The translations under genes and the position numbers were made by a program. A stretch of 64,000 nt of DNA from Spongiactinospora rosea (GTDB taxonomy: Bacteria; Actinomycetota; Actinomycetes; Streptosporangiales; Streptosporangiaceae): the NCBI RefSeq assembly GCF_003315795.1, contig NZ_QMEY01000004.1, forward strand, positions 248,001 to 312,000. Reading direction: 5' to 3'. The notes below the pieces were generated by a model, which worked only from the letters and a program-made list of their open reading frames with translations, did not search any database and had not been told where the DNA came from. Positions 1 through 8,183 of the stretch are shown here, one piece after another; the first letter of the stretch is position 1, and every line of letters begins with the position of its first letter.

Positions 1-38
1 GGCAAGGTGTGACATCGACGATGAAGAGGAGATATCCG

Positions 39-1007
39 ATGGGACACGCGATAGAGGCCGAAGGGCTGGTCAAGCACTACGGCGCGACCAAGGCCCTCGA
101 TGGCGTCGATCTCGTGGTGCCGCAGGGCCGGTTGCTGGGAGTGCTCGGGCCCAACGGCGCGGGCAAGACGACCGCCGTGCGGGTGCTCGCCACCCTGCTG
201 CGGCCTGACGCGGGCACCGCGCGGGTCAACGGGTTCGACGTGCGGCGAGACGCCCACCAGGTGCGTTCGATGATCGGCCTGACCGGGCAGTACGCCGCGG
301 TCGACGAGATGCTCACCGGCGTGGAGAACCTGCTGATGATCGGGCGGCTGCTCGGGCTGTCCAGGACCGACGCCAGGCGCAGGGCGGCCGAGCTGCTTGA
401 GCGGTTCTCGCTCTCCGACGCGGGCGGGAGGGCCGCCAAGACCTTCTCCGGCGGCATGCGCCGGCGGCTCGACCTGGCGGCCAGCCTGGTGGGCAGGCCC
501 CAGGTGCTGTTCCTCGACGAGCCCACGACGGGCCTCGACCCGCGCAGCCGCAACGAGCTGTGGGACGTGGTGCGCGGCCTGATGGCCGACGGGGTGACGG
601 TGCTGCTGACGACCCAGTACCTGGAGGAGGCCGACCAGCTCGCCGACGACATCGTGGTGTTCGACCACGGCAAGGTGATCGCCTCGGGCACCTCCGACGA
701 ACTCAAGTCCCGCACCGGCGCGCAGGTGCTGGAGGTCCGCCCGGCCCAGGCGACCCACCTTGACCTGGTCGCCCAGGTGGTGGGCGACGTGATCGACGAC
801 CAGCCGGAGACCTCGGGCGGCAGGGTCACGGCGGCGGTGCACGATCCCGCGGTGGTCCCCGCGATCGTGCGGCGGCTCGACGACCTGGGGGTCGTGGCGT
901 CCGAGCTGTCGCTGCGGCGGTCGAGCCTGGACGAGGTGTTCCTCGCCCTCACCGGCCACCGGGCCGAGGACGAGGCCGGCGCCGACAAGGAAGAGGCGCT
1001 GGTATGA
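39..1007 (+). CDS. DrrA-type ABC transporter ATP-binding protein
   Basis: Cytoplasmic ATPase of a two-gene ABC-2 exporter of the daunorubicin-resistance (DrrA) type, expected to power efflux of a hydrophobic compound. The 322-residue protein has Walker A GPNGAGKTT at residues 37-45, a Q-loop Gln near 84, signature SGGMR at 137-141 and Walker B VLFLDEP at 156-162. The switch position reads TTQYLEEAD, with Gln in place of His, as is usual for DrrA proteins. The C-terminal extension beyond about residue 225 also fits that family. I chose the ATG at 39 because AGGAG at 27-31 sits 7 bases upstream; an in-frame GTG at 9 lacks such a site. The permease gene follows 61 bases later. The substrate cannot be read from the sequence. 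Confidence 0.93.
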   Translation: MGHAIEAEGLVKHYGATKALDGVDLVVPQGRLLGVLGPNGAGKTTAVRVLATLLRPDAGTARVNGFDVRRDAHQVRSMIGLTGQYAAVDEMLTGVENLLMIGRLLGLSRTDARRRAAELLERFSLSDAGGRAAKTFSGGMRRRLDLAASLVGRPQVLFLDEPTTGLDPRSRNELWDVVRGLMADGVTVLLTTQYLEEADQLADDIVVFDHGKVIASGTSDELKSRTGAQVLEVRPAQATHLDLVAQVVGDVIDDQPETSGGRVTAAVHDPAVVPAIVRRLDDLGVVASELSLRRSSLDEVFLALTGHRAEDEAGADKEEALV

Positions 1008-1068
1008 CCGCCACCCCGAAGACCACCACCCCACCGGCCATTGACCACGATTTCGAAGGGAGCCTCGC

Positions 1069-1875
1069 GTGACCACCATGAGCACCGCGATGCCGGCCGC
1101 GGCCAAGCGGGTCGGCACCGGCGCCACGGTGCGGCAGACCATGACGCTGGCCTGGCGCAGCCTCGTGCAGATCAAGCACAACCCGTGGGAGCTGCTCGAC
1201 CTCAGCATCCAGCCGATCATGTTCCTGCTGCTGTTCACCTACGTGTTCGGCGGCGCGATCTCCGGCTCCACGGGTGACTACCTGCAGTTCGCGCTGCCCG
1301 GCCTGCTCGTCCAGAACGCGCTGTTCTACACGCTTTCCACGGCGATCGGCCTGAACACCGACATCACCAAGGGCGTCTTCGACCGGCTGCGCAGCCTGCC
1401 CATCGCGCGCACCGCGCCGCTCGCCGGGCGGATCATCGCCGACACCTTCAAGCAGGTGTGGGCGTTCGCCCTGCTGGTCGGGTTCGGCATGATCCTCGGC
1501 TTCCGGGTGACCACGAGCGTGGCCGGGCTGGCCGGCGCGCTCGCGCTGCTCGTGGTGGTCTCGCTGGCGATGGCGTGGCTGTCGGTGCTGATCGGCCTGA
1601 AGGCGGCCAACCCGGAGAAGGTGCAGATGATCGCCTTCTCCACGATGATGCCGCTGACCTTCACCAGCAGCGCGCTGGTCCCCTCGCAGACCTTCCCCGG
1701 CTGGCTGGAGGCGTGGTCCAACGTCAACCCGGTCACCCATCTGGCCGACGCGATCCGCGGCCTGATGATCGGCGGCGAGGTGGCACAGCCCGCGATGATC
1801 TCGCTGCTGTGGGCGCTCGGGTTCGTGGTGGTCTTCGCGCCGCTGGCGATCCGGGTGTTCCGCAACCACGCCTGA
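1069..1875 (+). CDS. DrrB-type ABC-2 transporter permease
   Basis: Integral membrane partner of the ATPase just upstream. The 268-residue protein starts with a short cytoplasmic segment and then shows about six hydrophobic segments, from the stretch containing PIMFLLLFTYVFGG to a final one before IRVFRNHA. It has the ABC-2 membrane-domain pattern of DrrB, including the loop LRSLPIARTAPLAGR after the second pair of helices. The GTG start is preceded by GAAGGGAG at 1055-1062, 6 bases away; an ATG three codons later is possible. The pair is probably one transcription unit. It ends against a convergent AfsR-like regulator, which makes that regulator a candidate controller, but nothing in the sequence proves it. 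Confidence 0.92.
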   Translation: MTTMSTAMPAAAKRVGTGATVRQTMTLAWRSLVQIKHNPWELLDLSIQPIMFLLLFTYVFGGAISGSTGDYLQFALPGLLVQNALFYTLSTAIGLNTDITKGVFDRLRSLPIARTAPLAGRIIADTFKQVWAFALLVGFGMILGFRVTTSVAGLAGALALLVVVSLAMAWLSVLIGLKAANPEKVQMIAFSTMMPLTFTSSALVPSQTFPGWLEAWSNVNPVTHLADAIRGLMIGGEVAQPAMISLLWALGFVVVFAPLAIRVFRNHA

Positions 1876-1889
1876 CCGCAGGGCGCGAG

Positions 1890-1912
1890 GCCCGGCGGGT
1901 TCAGCGCCGGGC
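1890..1912. terminator. bidirectional hairpin between convergent genes
   Basis: GCCCGGCG at 1890-1897 pairs perfectly with CGCCGGGC at 1905-1912 around a 7-base loop. The hairpin lies between the stop of the permease gene (1875) and the stop of the minus-strand regulator (1901), and it includes that second stop codon. There is no T tract, as is common for terminators in high-GC actinomycetes. Confidence 0.6.
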
Positions 1913-4900
1913 GGGCCCAGGGCCGCCTACGGGGGCGCGGGCCAGGGCCAGTACCTCGCCGAGCGGCATCGAACGGCCGCGCTCGAAGCACCGGAAGTGG
2001 GTTTCCGGGCCGAGCGCGGCCTTCGTGTTCTCGGTGATCCGCACGTGGTCGAAGTCCACCACCTCGTCGAACCCGCGGATGGTCGCCGCCGCGCCGAGCA
2101 GCGTGGCGGCCCGCGCGGGGTCGCCCTCCGCCAGGGCAAGTCCGGCGCAGCCGATGACGGCGCCGCCGACGACCGGTCCGTCCCGGCCGTCCAGCGCGAT
2201 CTCCAGCGAACGCAGGTGCAGCCGCCGGGAGCGGGCGAGATCGCCCTCCGCCTCGGCGAGCAGCGCGAGCGAACTGGTCAGCAGCGCCCGCAACTGCGGC
2301 GGGGCGTTGTCCCCGAGCACGCTCATCCCGGCGGCGTAGTGCCGCCGGGCCGACTCCAGGTCACCGTCCTCGCGGGCGAAGTCGCCGCGCACGCTGTGCA
2401 CGTTCGCCTCACCGGCGCGGTCGCCCGCCTGGCGGACGATCGCCCACATCTGGTCGAGCACCCGTTCGGCCTCGGCCCGGTCGCCCGTCATGTTGTGCCC
2501 GATCGCCAGCCGGGAGCGCAGGTAGGCGGTGTCCTCACGGGCGCCCAACTCGTCGACCACGGCGATGGCATCGCGCATGTCGCGGATCGAGCGCTCCGAG
2601 TCGCCGCGCATGATGCCCAGCTCCGACAGGACGGCCATCGCGTTGCCGATCCCCCAGCGGTCGCCGATCTCGCGGAAGCGCCACAGCGCCTCCTCGACGT
2701 CGGCCTGTCCCTCGGCGACCCGGCTGCCGTTGATCAGCAGCATGCCGCGGAACAGGCCGCCGATCGCGACCACCCAGGGGTCGGGGTGGCCGATGAGCCG
2801 GCCGGTGAGGGCCAGGGCCTCGGCCGCGTCCCTGTTCAGGAACAGCGCGAGGATCATCTCGGCCACCGCGAGCATCGGCGGAAGCGGCTCGGTCAGCCGT
2901 TCGCGGGCGATCTCGATCGCGGTCCGCAGCGAGGCGTGCGCCTCCTCCCACAGCACCCCGGCGTCGGCGGCGTTGATGCCGAAGGACATGTGCGCGAGCG
3001 CGAGGACCTGCGGGTCGATCGCGTCGTCGTCGCCCGCGGCGAGTCCCAGGGCGGGGTGCGCCCGGTGCGCGCCCTCGGCGCGGTGCCCGATCAGCCACCA
3101 GTACCACCCCGCCGTGCCCACCAGCCGCAGGGCCAGCTCACGCTCCCCCGCCTCCGTGGCCCAGCGCAGCGCGGCGGCGAGGTTGTCGCCCTCCGCGGTC
3201 AGCTCGCCGATCCGCTTGAGCTGGTCGCGCCCGCGCAGTCCGGGCTCGGCCGCGGCGGCGAACTCGGTGTAGAAGCGGGCGTGGGCCAGGCGTACCCAGT
3301 GCTCCTCGCCGGACTCGGCCAGCCGTTCGGTGGCGTAGGCGCGCACGGTCGAAAGCATCCGGTAGCGGTCGGCCTCCGCGATCACCAGCGACTTGTCGAC
3401 CAGCCTGGCCAGCAGGTCGAGCATGTCGGCGGGGTCGAGACCGCCGCCCGCGCAGACGCGCTCGGCGCCGTCGAGAGTCACGCCGCCGGCGAAGACGGCG
3501 AGCCGGGCGGCCAGCGTGCTCTCCGCCTGGTCCAGAAGATCCCAGCTCCAGGACACCACGGCCCGCAGGGTCTGGTGGCGCGGCAGCGCGGTACGGCTGC
3601 CGCCGGTGAGCAGCCGGAAGCGGTCCGAGAGCCGGTCGGCGATCTGACCGGCCGACAGCGACCGCAGCCGGGCCGCGGCCAGTTCGATCGCCAGCGGCAT
3701 GCCGTCCAGGTCGTGGCAGATCCGCAGCACCGCGCCGGCCTCGGCGGCGAGGTCGAACCCCGGGCGTACGGCCGCGGCGCGGTCGGCGAACAGCGCGACC
3801 GCCGGGTAGCGCGGAAGCTGGTCGGCGGTGGCGTCGCGGGGCGGGAGGGCGAGCGGCCCGACCGGCCACAGGGCCTCACCGGTGATGCCCAGCGGCTCGC
3901 GGCTGGTGGCGAGCACCCGCACCCGGGGGCACCCGGCGACCAGGTGGTCCGCCAGCTTGGCGGCGGCGTCGATCAGGTGTTCGCAGTTGTCCAGGACGAT
4001 CAGTAGCTCGCGGTCGCCGACCGAGCGCACCAGCCGGGCCGTCGCGTCCTCTCTCGGCCGGCCGGCGCGCGCCGCGGGGGCGAGCGGATCGCGTACGCCG
4101 AGCGCGGCGAGCACCGTGTACGGGACCTCGTCGGGGTCGGCGACCGGGGCCAGCTCGGCCAGCCAGGTGCCGCCGGGCATGCGGTCGGCGACGGCCATGG
4201 CCGACTGGACCGCGAGCCGGGTCTTGCCCGCCCCGCCCGGCCCGATCAGGGTGACCAGCCGGTGCCCGGCCAGGAGTTCGCCGGTCTTGGCCAGGTCGTT
4301 CTCGCGGCCGACGAAGCTGGTGAGGCCGGCCCGCAGGTTGCCGCCGGGCTCTTGCGCGGGCGGCGGCTCGGGGGACGGCTCGGGGGACGGCTCGGGGGAC
4401 GCGGAGACCACGGCGGGCCGTCGCCGCGGCTCCTGCCATTCCCTGCGGAGCATGGCGAAGTGCAGTTCGGACAGCGCGGGTGAGGGGTCGGCGCCGAGCT
4501 GGTCGGCGAACTCGGCGCGGGCCTCCTGGTAGGCGGCCAGCGCCTCGACGTGGCGGCCCAGGCCGTACAGGGCGCGCATCCGCTGGGCGCGCAGCCGCTC
4601 GCGCAACGGGTGGGCGGCGATCAGCGCGGGCAGCTCGGCCAGTACCTCGGCGTGCCGCGCGAGCCGGAGGTCGGCCTCCAGCCGGTCTTCGGTCGCGGTC
4701 AGCCGGATCGACTCCAGCCGGGTGACCTCGGCCGCGACGACCTCGCTGCCGGCCAGGTCGGCGAACGCCGGGCCCCGCCACAGGGCCAGCGCGGTGCGCA
4801 GGATACGCGCAGCCGCCGCGGCGTCGCCCGCGGCCAGGACCTCGCCGCCCTGGGCGGCCAGGCCGGTGAACCGGTGGGCGTCCACATGGCCGGGATCGGC

Positions 4901-5191
4901 GGCAAGCCGGTAGCCGGAGCCGTCGGCGATCACGGTGCCGGGACCGAGCGCCGAGCGCAGCCGGGAGACGAGCGCCTGGAGGGCGTTGCCGACCCCGGCG
5001 GGCGGCCGATCGCCCCACACACCGGCGATCAACGCGTCGAGACCGACCGCGCGGCCGGGATCGATGAGAAGAAGTGCGAGGAGGGCTCGCAGTCGCTGGC
5101 CGCCGATCTCGACGGGCTCCCCTTCGCGGTGAACCTCCAGCTTACCGAGGACGGCGAAGCTCATCCGAGTGTCCAAGCTCACCCCCTCCAT
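1901..5191 (-). CDS. AfsR/SARP-family transcriptional regulator with NB-ARC and TPR domains
   Basis: Large pathway-type regulator of the AfsR group, 1096 residues from the start used. The order is a winged-helix OmpR-like DNA-binding domain (about 10-95), a bacterial transcriptional activation domain (about 100-250), a Pro/Glu/Ser linker with repeated PSPEP (about 265-280), an NB-ARC ATPase with FVGRE then GPGGAGKT at about 317-324, and a long TPR region to the C terminus. I used the ATG at 5191 because CACAAT lies 6 bases upstream, which would give a leaderless transcript. The GTG at 5182 and the ATG at 5164 (followed by SFAVLGKLEV, the usual family N terminus) are real alternatives. It is convergent with the drrAB-like genes. 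Its target and inducer are unknown. Confidence 0.9.
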   Translation of the reverse strand: MEGVSLDTRMSFAVLGKLEVHREGEPVEIGGQRLRALLALLLIDPGRAVGLDALIAGVWGDRPPAGVGNALQALVSRLRSALGPGTVIADGSGYRLAADPGHVDAHRFTGLAAQGGEVLAAGDAAAAARILRTALALWRGPAFADLAGSEVVAAEVTRLESIRLTATEDRLEADLRLARHAEVLAELPALIAAHPLRERLRAQRMRALYGLGRHVEALAAYQEARAEFADQLGADPSPALSELHFAMLRREWQEPRRRPAVVSASPEPSPEPSPEPPPAQEPGGNLRAGLTSFVGRENDLAKTGELLAGHRLVTLIGPGGAGKTRLAVQSAMAVADRMPGGTWLAELAPVADPDEVPYTVLAALGVRDPLAPAARAGRPREDATARLVRSVGDRELLIVLDNCEHLIDAAAKLADHLVAGCPRVRVLATSREPLGITGEALWPVGPLALPPRDATADQLPRYPAVALFADRAAAVRPGFDLAAEAGAVLRICHDLDGMPLAIELAAARLRSLSAGQIADRLSDRFRLLTGGSRTALPRHQTLRAVVSWSWDLLDQAESTLAARLAVFAGGVTLDGAERVCAGGGLDPADMLDLLARLVDKSLVIAEADRYRMLSTVRAYATERLAESGEEHWVRLAHARFYTEFAAAAEPGLRGRDQLKRIGELTAEGDNLAAALRWATEAGERELALRLVGTAGWYWWLIGHRAEGAHRAHPALGLAAGDDDAIDPQVLALAHMSFGINAADAGVLWEEAHASLRTAIEIARERLTEPLPPMLAVAEMILALFLNRDAAEALALTGRLIGHPDPWVVAIGGLFRGMLLINGSRVAEGQADVEEALWRFREIGDRWGIGNAMAVLSELGIMRGDSERSIRDMRDAIAVVDELGAREDTAYLRSRLAIGHNMTGDRAEAERVLDQMWAIVRQAGDRAGEANVHSVRGDFAREDGDLESARRHYAAGMSVLGDNAPPQLRALLTSSLALLAEAEGDLARSRRLHLRSLEIALDGRDGPVVGGAVIGCAGLALAEGDPARAATLLGAAATIRGFDEVVDFDHVRITENTKAALGPETHFRCFERGRSMPLGEVLALARAPVGGPGPARR

Positions 5192-5270
5192 GTCACGATT
5201 GTGGCCGATCCGAACGCCTGGCGCGGCCACCGAACCTCGCGATCCGGTCAGCGCACGCGCCAGATCCGCG

Positions 5271-5276
5271 TAGCAT
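5271..5276 (+). promoter_or_regulatory. candidate -10 box for the PEBP-like lipoprotein gene
   Basis: TAGCAT at 5271-5276 is 8 bases upstream of the ATG at 5285, and no Shine-Dalgarno sequence separates them. This suggests a leaderless or near-leaderless transcript. No convincing -35 element is visible. Confidence 0.35.
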
Positions 5277-5284
5277 CATCGGGC

Positions 5285-5854
5285 ATGGGGCAGCCGAGGT
5301 CGTCAGCGATCGCGCGCCGGGCCACCCGTTCGGCGGTGGTCGCCGGGGCGCTCGCCGTCGTAACCTCCGCCTGCGGCATCCTGGGCGGCGGCGGCTCCGT
5401 ACTCGACACCATCAGCGTGTCCAGCTCCCGGATCAGCGAGGGCGCCCCGCTGCCCGCCGAATACTCCTGTACCGGCAAGCGCGGCAATCCGCCGCTGCGC
5501 TGGTCCGGAGTACCGACGCCGCGCACCGAGGCGGTGGCCGTCGTCCTGGACAACAACGTCGCCGGGTTCGACGGCGAGGTGCATTGGGTTTTGTTCAACA
5601 TCGACCCTCGCACCACCGAGCTGGGTGACAACATCGCGCAAAGCATGCCCACCGGAACAGGTCAGTTACGTCTGGCGAACGGCAAGGTTGGCTACTCCCC
5701 CCCATGCCGCCCCGATGGCAACTATCGTTTCACCGTCTACGCGCTCGACCGCAAGGTCGAGATCGAAGAGGACGCCCCTCTCTCCGATGCGCTGCAACGC
5801 ATCGCGGAGCGGACCATCGCTCGGGGCCGCCTGACCGCGGTCCACATCGAGTGA
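5285..5854 (+). CDS. YbhB/YbcL (PEBP, Raf kinase inhibitor-like) family lipoprotein
   Basis: The 189-residue protein begins with an Arg-rich n-region and a hydrophobic stretch ending in VTSAC at about residue 30, consistent with a lipoprotein signal peptide. The mature part matches phosphatidylethanolamine-binding-like YbhB/YbcL proteins: EYSCTGKRGNPPLRW near the start, GEVHWVLFNID for the ligand-pocket segment, and GYSPPCRPDGNYRFTVYAL near the C terminus. The biochemical function of bacterial members is poorly defined, so only family and location can be stated. It is divergent from the AfsR-like regulator, with less than 100 bases between their starts. The start codon is supported by the signal peptide rather than by a ribosome site. 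Confidence 0.88.
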   Translation: MGQPRSSAIARRATRSAVVAGALAVVTSACGILGGGGSVLDTISVSSSRISEGAPLPAEYSCTGKRGNPPLRWSGVPTPRTEAVAVVLDNNVAGFDGEVHWVLFNIDPRTTELGDNIAQSMPTGTGQLRLANGKVGYSPPCRPDGNYRFTVYALDRKVEIEEDAPLSDALQRIAERTIARGRLTAVHIE

Positions 5855-6037
5855 CCCGCCGAGCACCGGAGGTAGTAATGGTTACCAATTCTTCACTTAG
5901 GGTGTGACAACGCTCATAGTGGTCCGACACAATCAGATCCGTTCGCCGAGCGTTGGTGATCAAGTCAGGCAGGTCGCGTCAATGGCCGCGCGGTCTCACC
6001 GGCGCCGCTGGCAGGCCATGGCCTTGAGGGTGGTGCA

Positions 6038-8101
6038 ATGTTCGCGGTCATAGCAAGCCTGGTCGCCGTCGTGCTCGTCGTGCTCGTCGTCGTGGCCATG
6101 GGCATGCGGTCGATGAGCCGCCGGGAGAGCGCGCTGCCTGCCGACCGTCGTAAGAAGATGGCCGAGCAGGCGGAGAGCCGCCCCGAGCTCTCCTCCGACG
6201 ACTTCGCCACCAGAGAGCCCCGCGTCGACTACTTCACCCCCGACTTCAGCCCGATCGACGAGCCGGAGGAGAAGCGCCCGCGCCCGCAGCGCCCCGGCGC
6301 GCGTGGCCGGCGCGGCGTGAACGAGTGGGGCGAGGCGGACGACTACGACGAGGACTACTGGAGCAAGGTCCGCGACGACGAGGGCGGATTCGGCGGGTCG
6401 ATCGCGGCCAAGCGCGGCGCTCCCCGCCCGGTGGGCGCGCCCGATGACGCCCCTCGCGAAGGCGCCGCGCCGCGTGCGCGCGAAGACGCCGCGGGGGCGG
6501 ACGAACCGACCAGACGTACGCCGGCCGTACCGGCCGCGCGCCCGGGGGGCCTCGCCGACCTGGTAGAGCCGAACCAGCAGTCGCGCCCCCCTTCCGGCCC
6601 GGCGCTGGCCGACCAGAAGACCATGATGTTCAACCAGCCGCCGGAGGCCGGTGGCCAGGGCGGCGCCGGCCGCCCCGCGGACCAGGGACGCGGTCCCGCG
6701 CGGCCCGCGAACGCGCCTCGCCGTACCGGCGGCACGCCCCGCCGCGGCGCGAGCACGCCCCCGCGGCGCAACTCGCCGCCCGCGCAGCGTTCCGACACCC
6801 GCGCCTCCTCCCGTCCGGACCCGCTGGCCGGTCCGCCGCGCCCGGCCTCCCGTCCCGCCCGGCCGGAGGGCCGTCCGGGCGCGGGCGCAGGCAAGGGTGA
6901 GCCGCCGTCCGGCGCCCGGCCCGGCAGGCCCGACCCGCTCGCCAGCCCGACCGCCTCGGCCCGCCCCGACCCGCTGACCGGCGCCCCCGACTCGGCGCGC
7001 ACCGGACGGCCCGACCCGCTCACCGGCACCCCTGACCTGGCCGGCACCGGCCCCGCCCGCGCGGGGCGACCCGATCCGCTGACCGGTGCTCCCGACTCGG
7101 CGCGCACCGGGCGGCCCGACCCGCTGGCCGGCACGCCTGACCTGGTGGGCACCGGCCCGGCACGCGGCGGGCGGCCCGATCCGCTGGCCGACCCGCTCGC
7201 CGCGCCGCACGGGCAGCGTCCCGGTGGCAGGCCGGATCCGCTGACCGGTCCGCTGCCCGCGGACGTGACCCAGCGCATGCCCCTCCCCAAACCGGACCCG
7301 CTCAGCGACCCGCTGGCCGCCGACCCGCTGTCCACGGGCAGGCGGGGACGTCCGGCAGCGGCGTCCGGCCGGACGCGCGAGAACGCGCCCCGGCCCGAGA
7401 CCGACGCGTCGCCGACGATCGACCCGCTGTCCACGGGCGGCCACCCGCTCTCCCCCGGCCACCTGGCCGCGGGCCGCATCGCCGAAGGCGACCCCTTGTC
7501 GACCGGGCCGTTCTCCGGCCGGTCGGCGTCCGCCACGAGCGGGCAGTTCCCCGCGGCCGACGCGTCCCGCCAGGAGGACCGGCACTCCTATTCCTGGAGC
7601 GGCACCGCCGACATCCTCGATGATCCCCCGGCCGCGTCCGCGCCTGCCGTACCTGCGTCCGCCAGCGGATCGTGGCCCGCGCCGCCCGTCCAGTCGTTCC
7701 CGGCAGTGACCTCTGCCTCCGGCCAGCAGGGCGGCGAGTCCTACCCGACCAACTCCTACGAGGTCCGCGCGGGCTGGGCGATGATCGACGAGTCGGACAC
7801 CGTGACCGGTCCTTCCCGGGCGATGTCCACGCCCACCGGTCCGAGCAGGACCGTCCCTGCGGGCGGCTACGACTCCCCCGCCGACGACGTTCTCTCCGGC
7901 GGCGGCGGCCCGTACGCCGCGCCGGTCCCTGACCGCTATCCCCCCGCGCAGCCCTCTCCGCAGAGCGGCAACTGGCCCTCCTACTCCGAGCTGTACGGCC
8001 AGCCCGAGGCCGAGGCGGTCTCCGACGGCTCCGGCAGGACCGGCGGGCGCAGCGGAAACCACCGGGCCCCCGAAACCGACTATCCCGACTATTACCGCTA
8101 A
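6038..8101 (+). CDS. membrane-anchored proline-rich protein with RPDPL repeats
   Basis: I do not recognise a family. The 687-residue protein has one N-terminal membrane segment (about residues 3-22, almost all Val/Leu/Ala), a basic stretch (RSMSRR), then an acidic and increasingly Pro/Arg/Gly/Ala-rich tail that is probably disordered and cytoplasmic. From about residue 260 to 480 the motif RPDPL or its shortened form DPL recurs roughly a dozen times, including two consecutive 35-residue units. The last 200 residues are rich in Ser/Gly/Tyr and end in DYPDYYR. GAGGGTGG just upstream supports the ATG. Such tails often serve as scaffolds or phosphorylation targets, but that is speculation here. 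It stands alone between the lipoprotein and the SulP gene. Confidence 0.82.
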   Translation: MFAVIASLVAVVLVVLVVVAMGMRSMSRRESALPADRRKKMAEQAESRPELSSDDFATREPRVDYFTPDFSPIDEPEEKRPRPQRPGARGRRGVNEWGEADDYDEDYWSKVRDDEGGFGGSIAAKRGAPRPVGAPDDAPREGAAPRAREDAAGADEPTRRTPAVPAARPGGLADLVEPNQQSRPPSGPALADQKTMMFNQPPEAGGQGGAGRPADQGRGPARPANAPRRTGGTPRRGASTPPRRNSPPAQRSDTRASSRPDPLAGPPRPASRPARPEGRPGAGAGKGEPPSGARPGRPDPLASPTASARPDPLTGAPDSARTGRPDPLTGTPDLAGTGPARAGRPDPLTGAPDSARTGRPDPLAGTPDLVGTGPARGGRPDPLADPLAAPHGQRPGGRPDPLTGPLPADVTQRMPLPKPDPLSDPLAADPLSTGRRGRPAAASGRTRENAPRPETDASPTIDPLSTGGHPLSPGHLAAGRIAEGDPLSTGPFSGRSASATSGQFPAADASRQEDRHSYSWSGTADILDDPPAASAPAVPASASGSWPAPPVQSFPAVTSASGQQGGESYPTNSYEVRAGWAMIDESDTVTGPSRAMSTPTGPSRTVPAGGYDSPADDVLSGGGGPYAAPVPDRYPPAQPSPQSGNWPSYSELYGQPEAEAVSDGSGRTGGRSGNHRAPETDYPDYYR
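6962..7171 (+). repeat. two 105-bp tandem units inside the RPDPL-repeat gene
   Basis: Units 6962-7066 and 7067-7171 each encode 35 residues. Both begin RPDPLTGAPDSARTG and continue RPDPL(T/A)GTPDL. Most differences are synonymous, and the reading frame is kept. Shorter RPDPL units flank the pair on both sides. Confidence 0.85.
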
Positions 8102-8183
8102 GGCTTCGATCTCCCCCCGCGACTTGCAAAGGGTTCCCGCAGCCCACTGAAATTTGTCGGACCCTCGACATAGGGTTCGCACC

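Noticed and set aside
1997..4006. 669-codon open frame on the plus strand
   Set aside because: It is antisense to the AfsR-like regulator, whose SARP, NB-ARC and TPR domains are clear.
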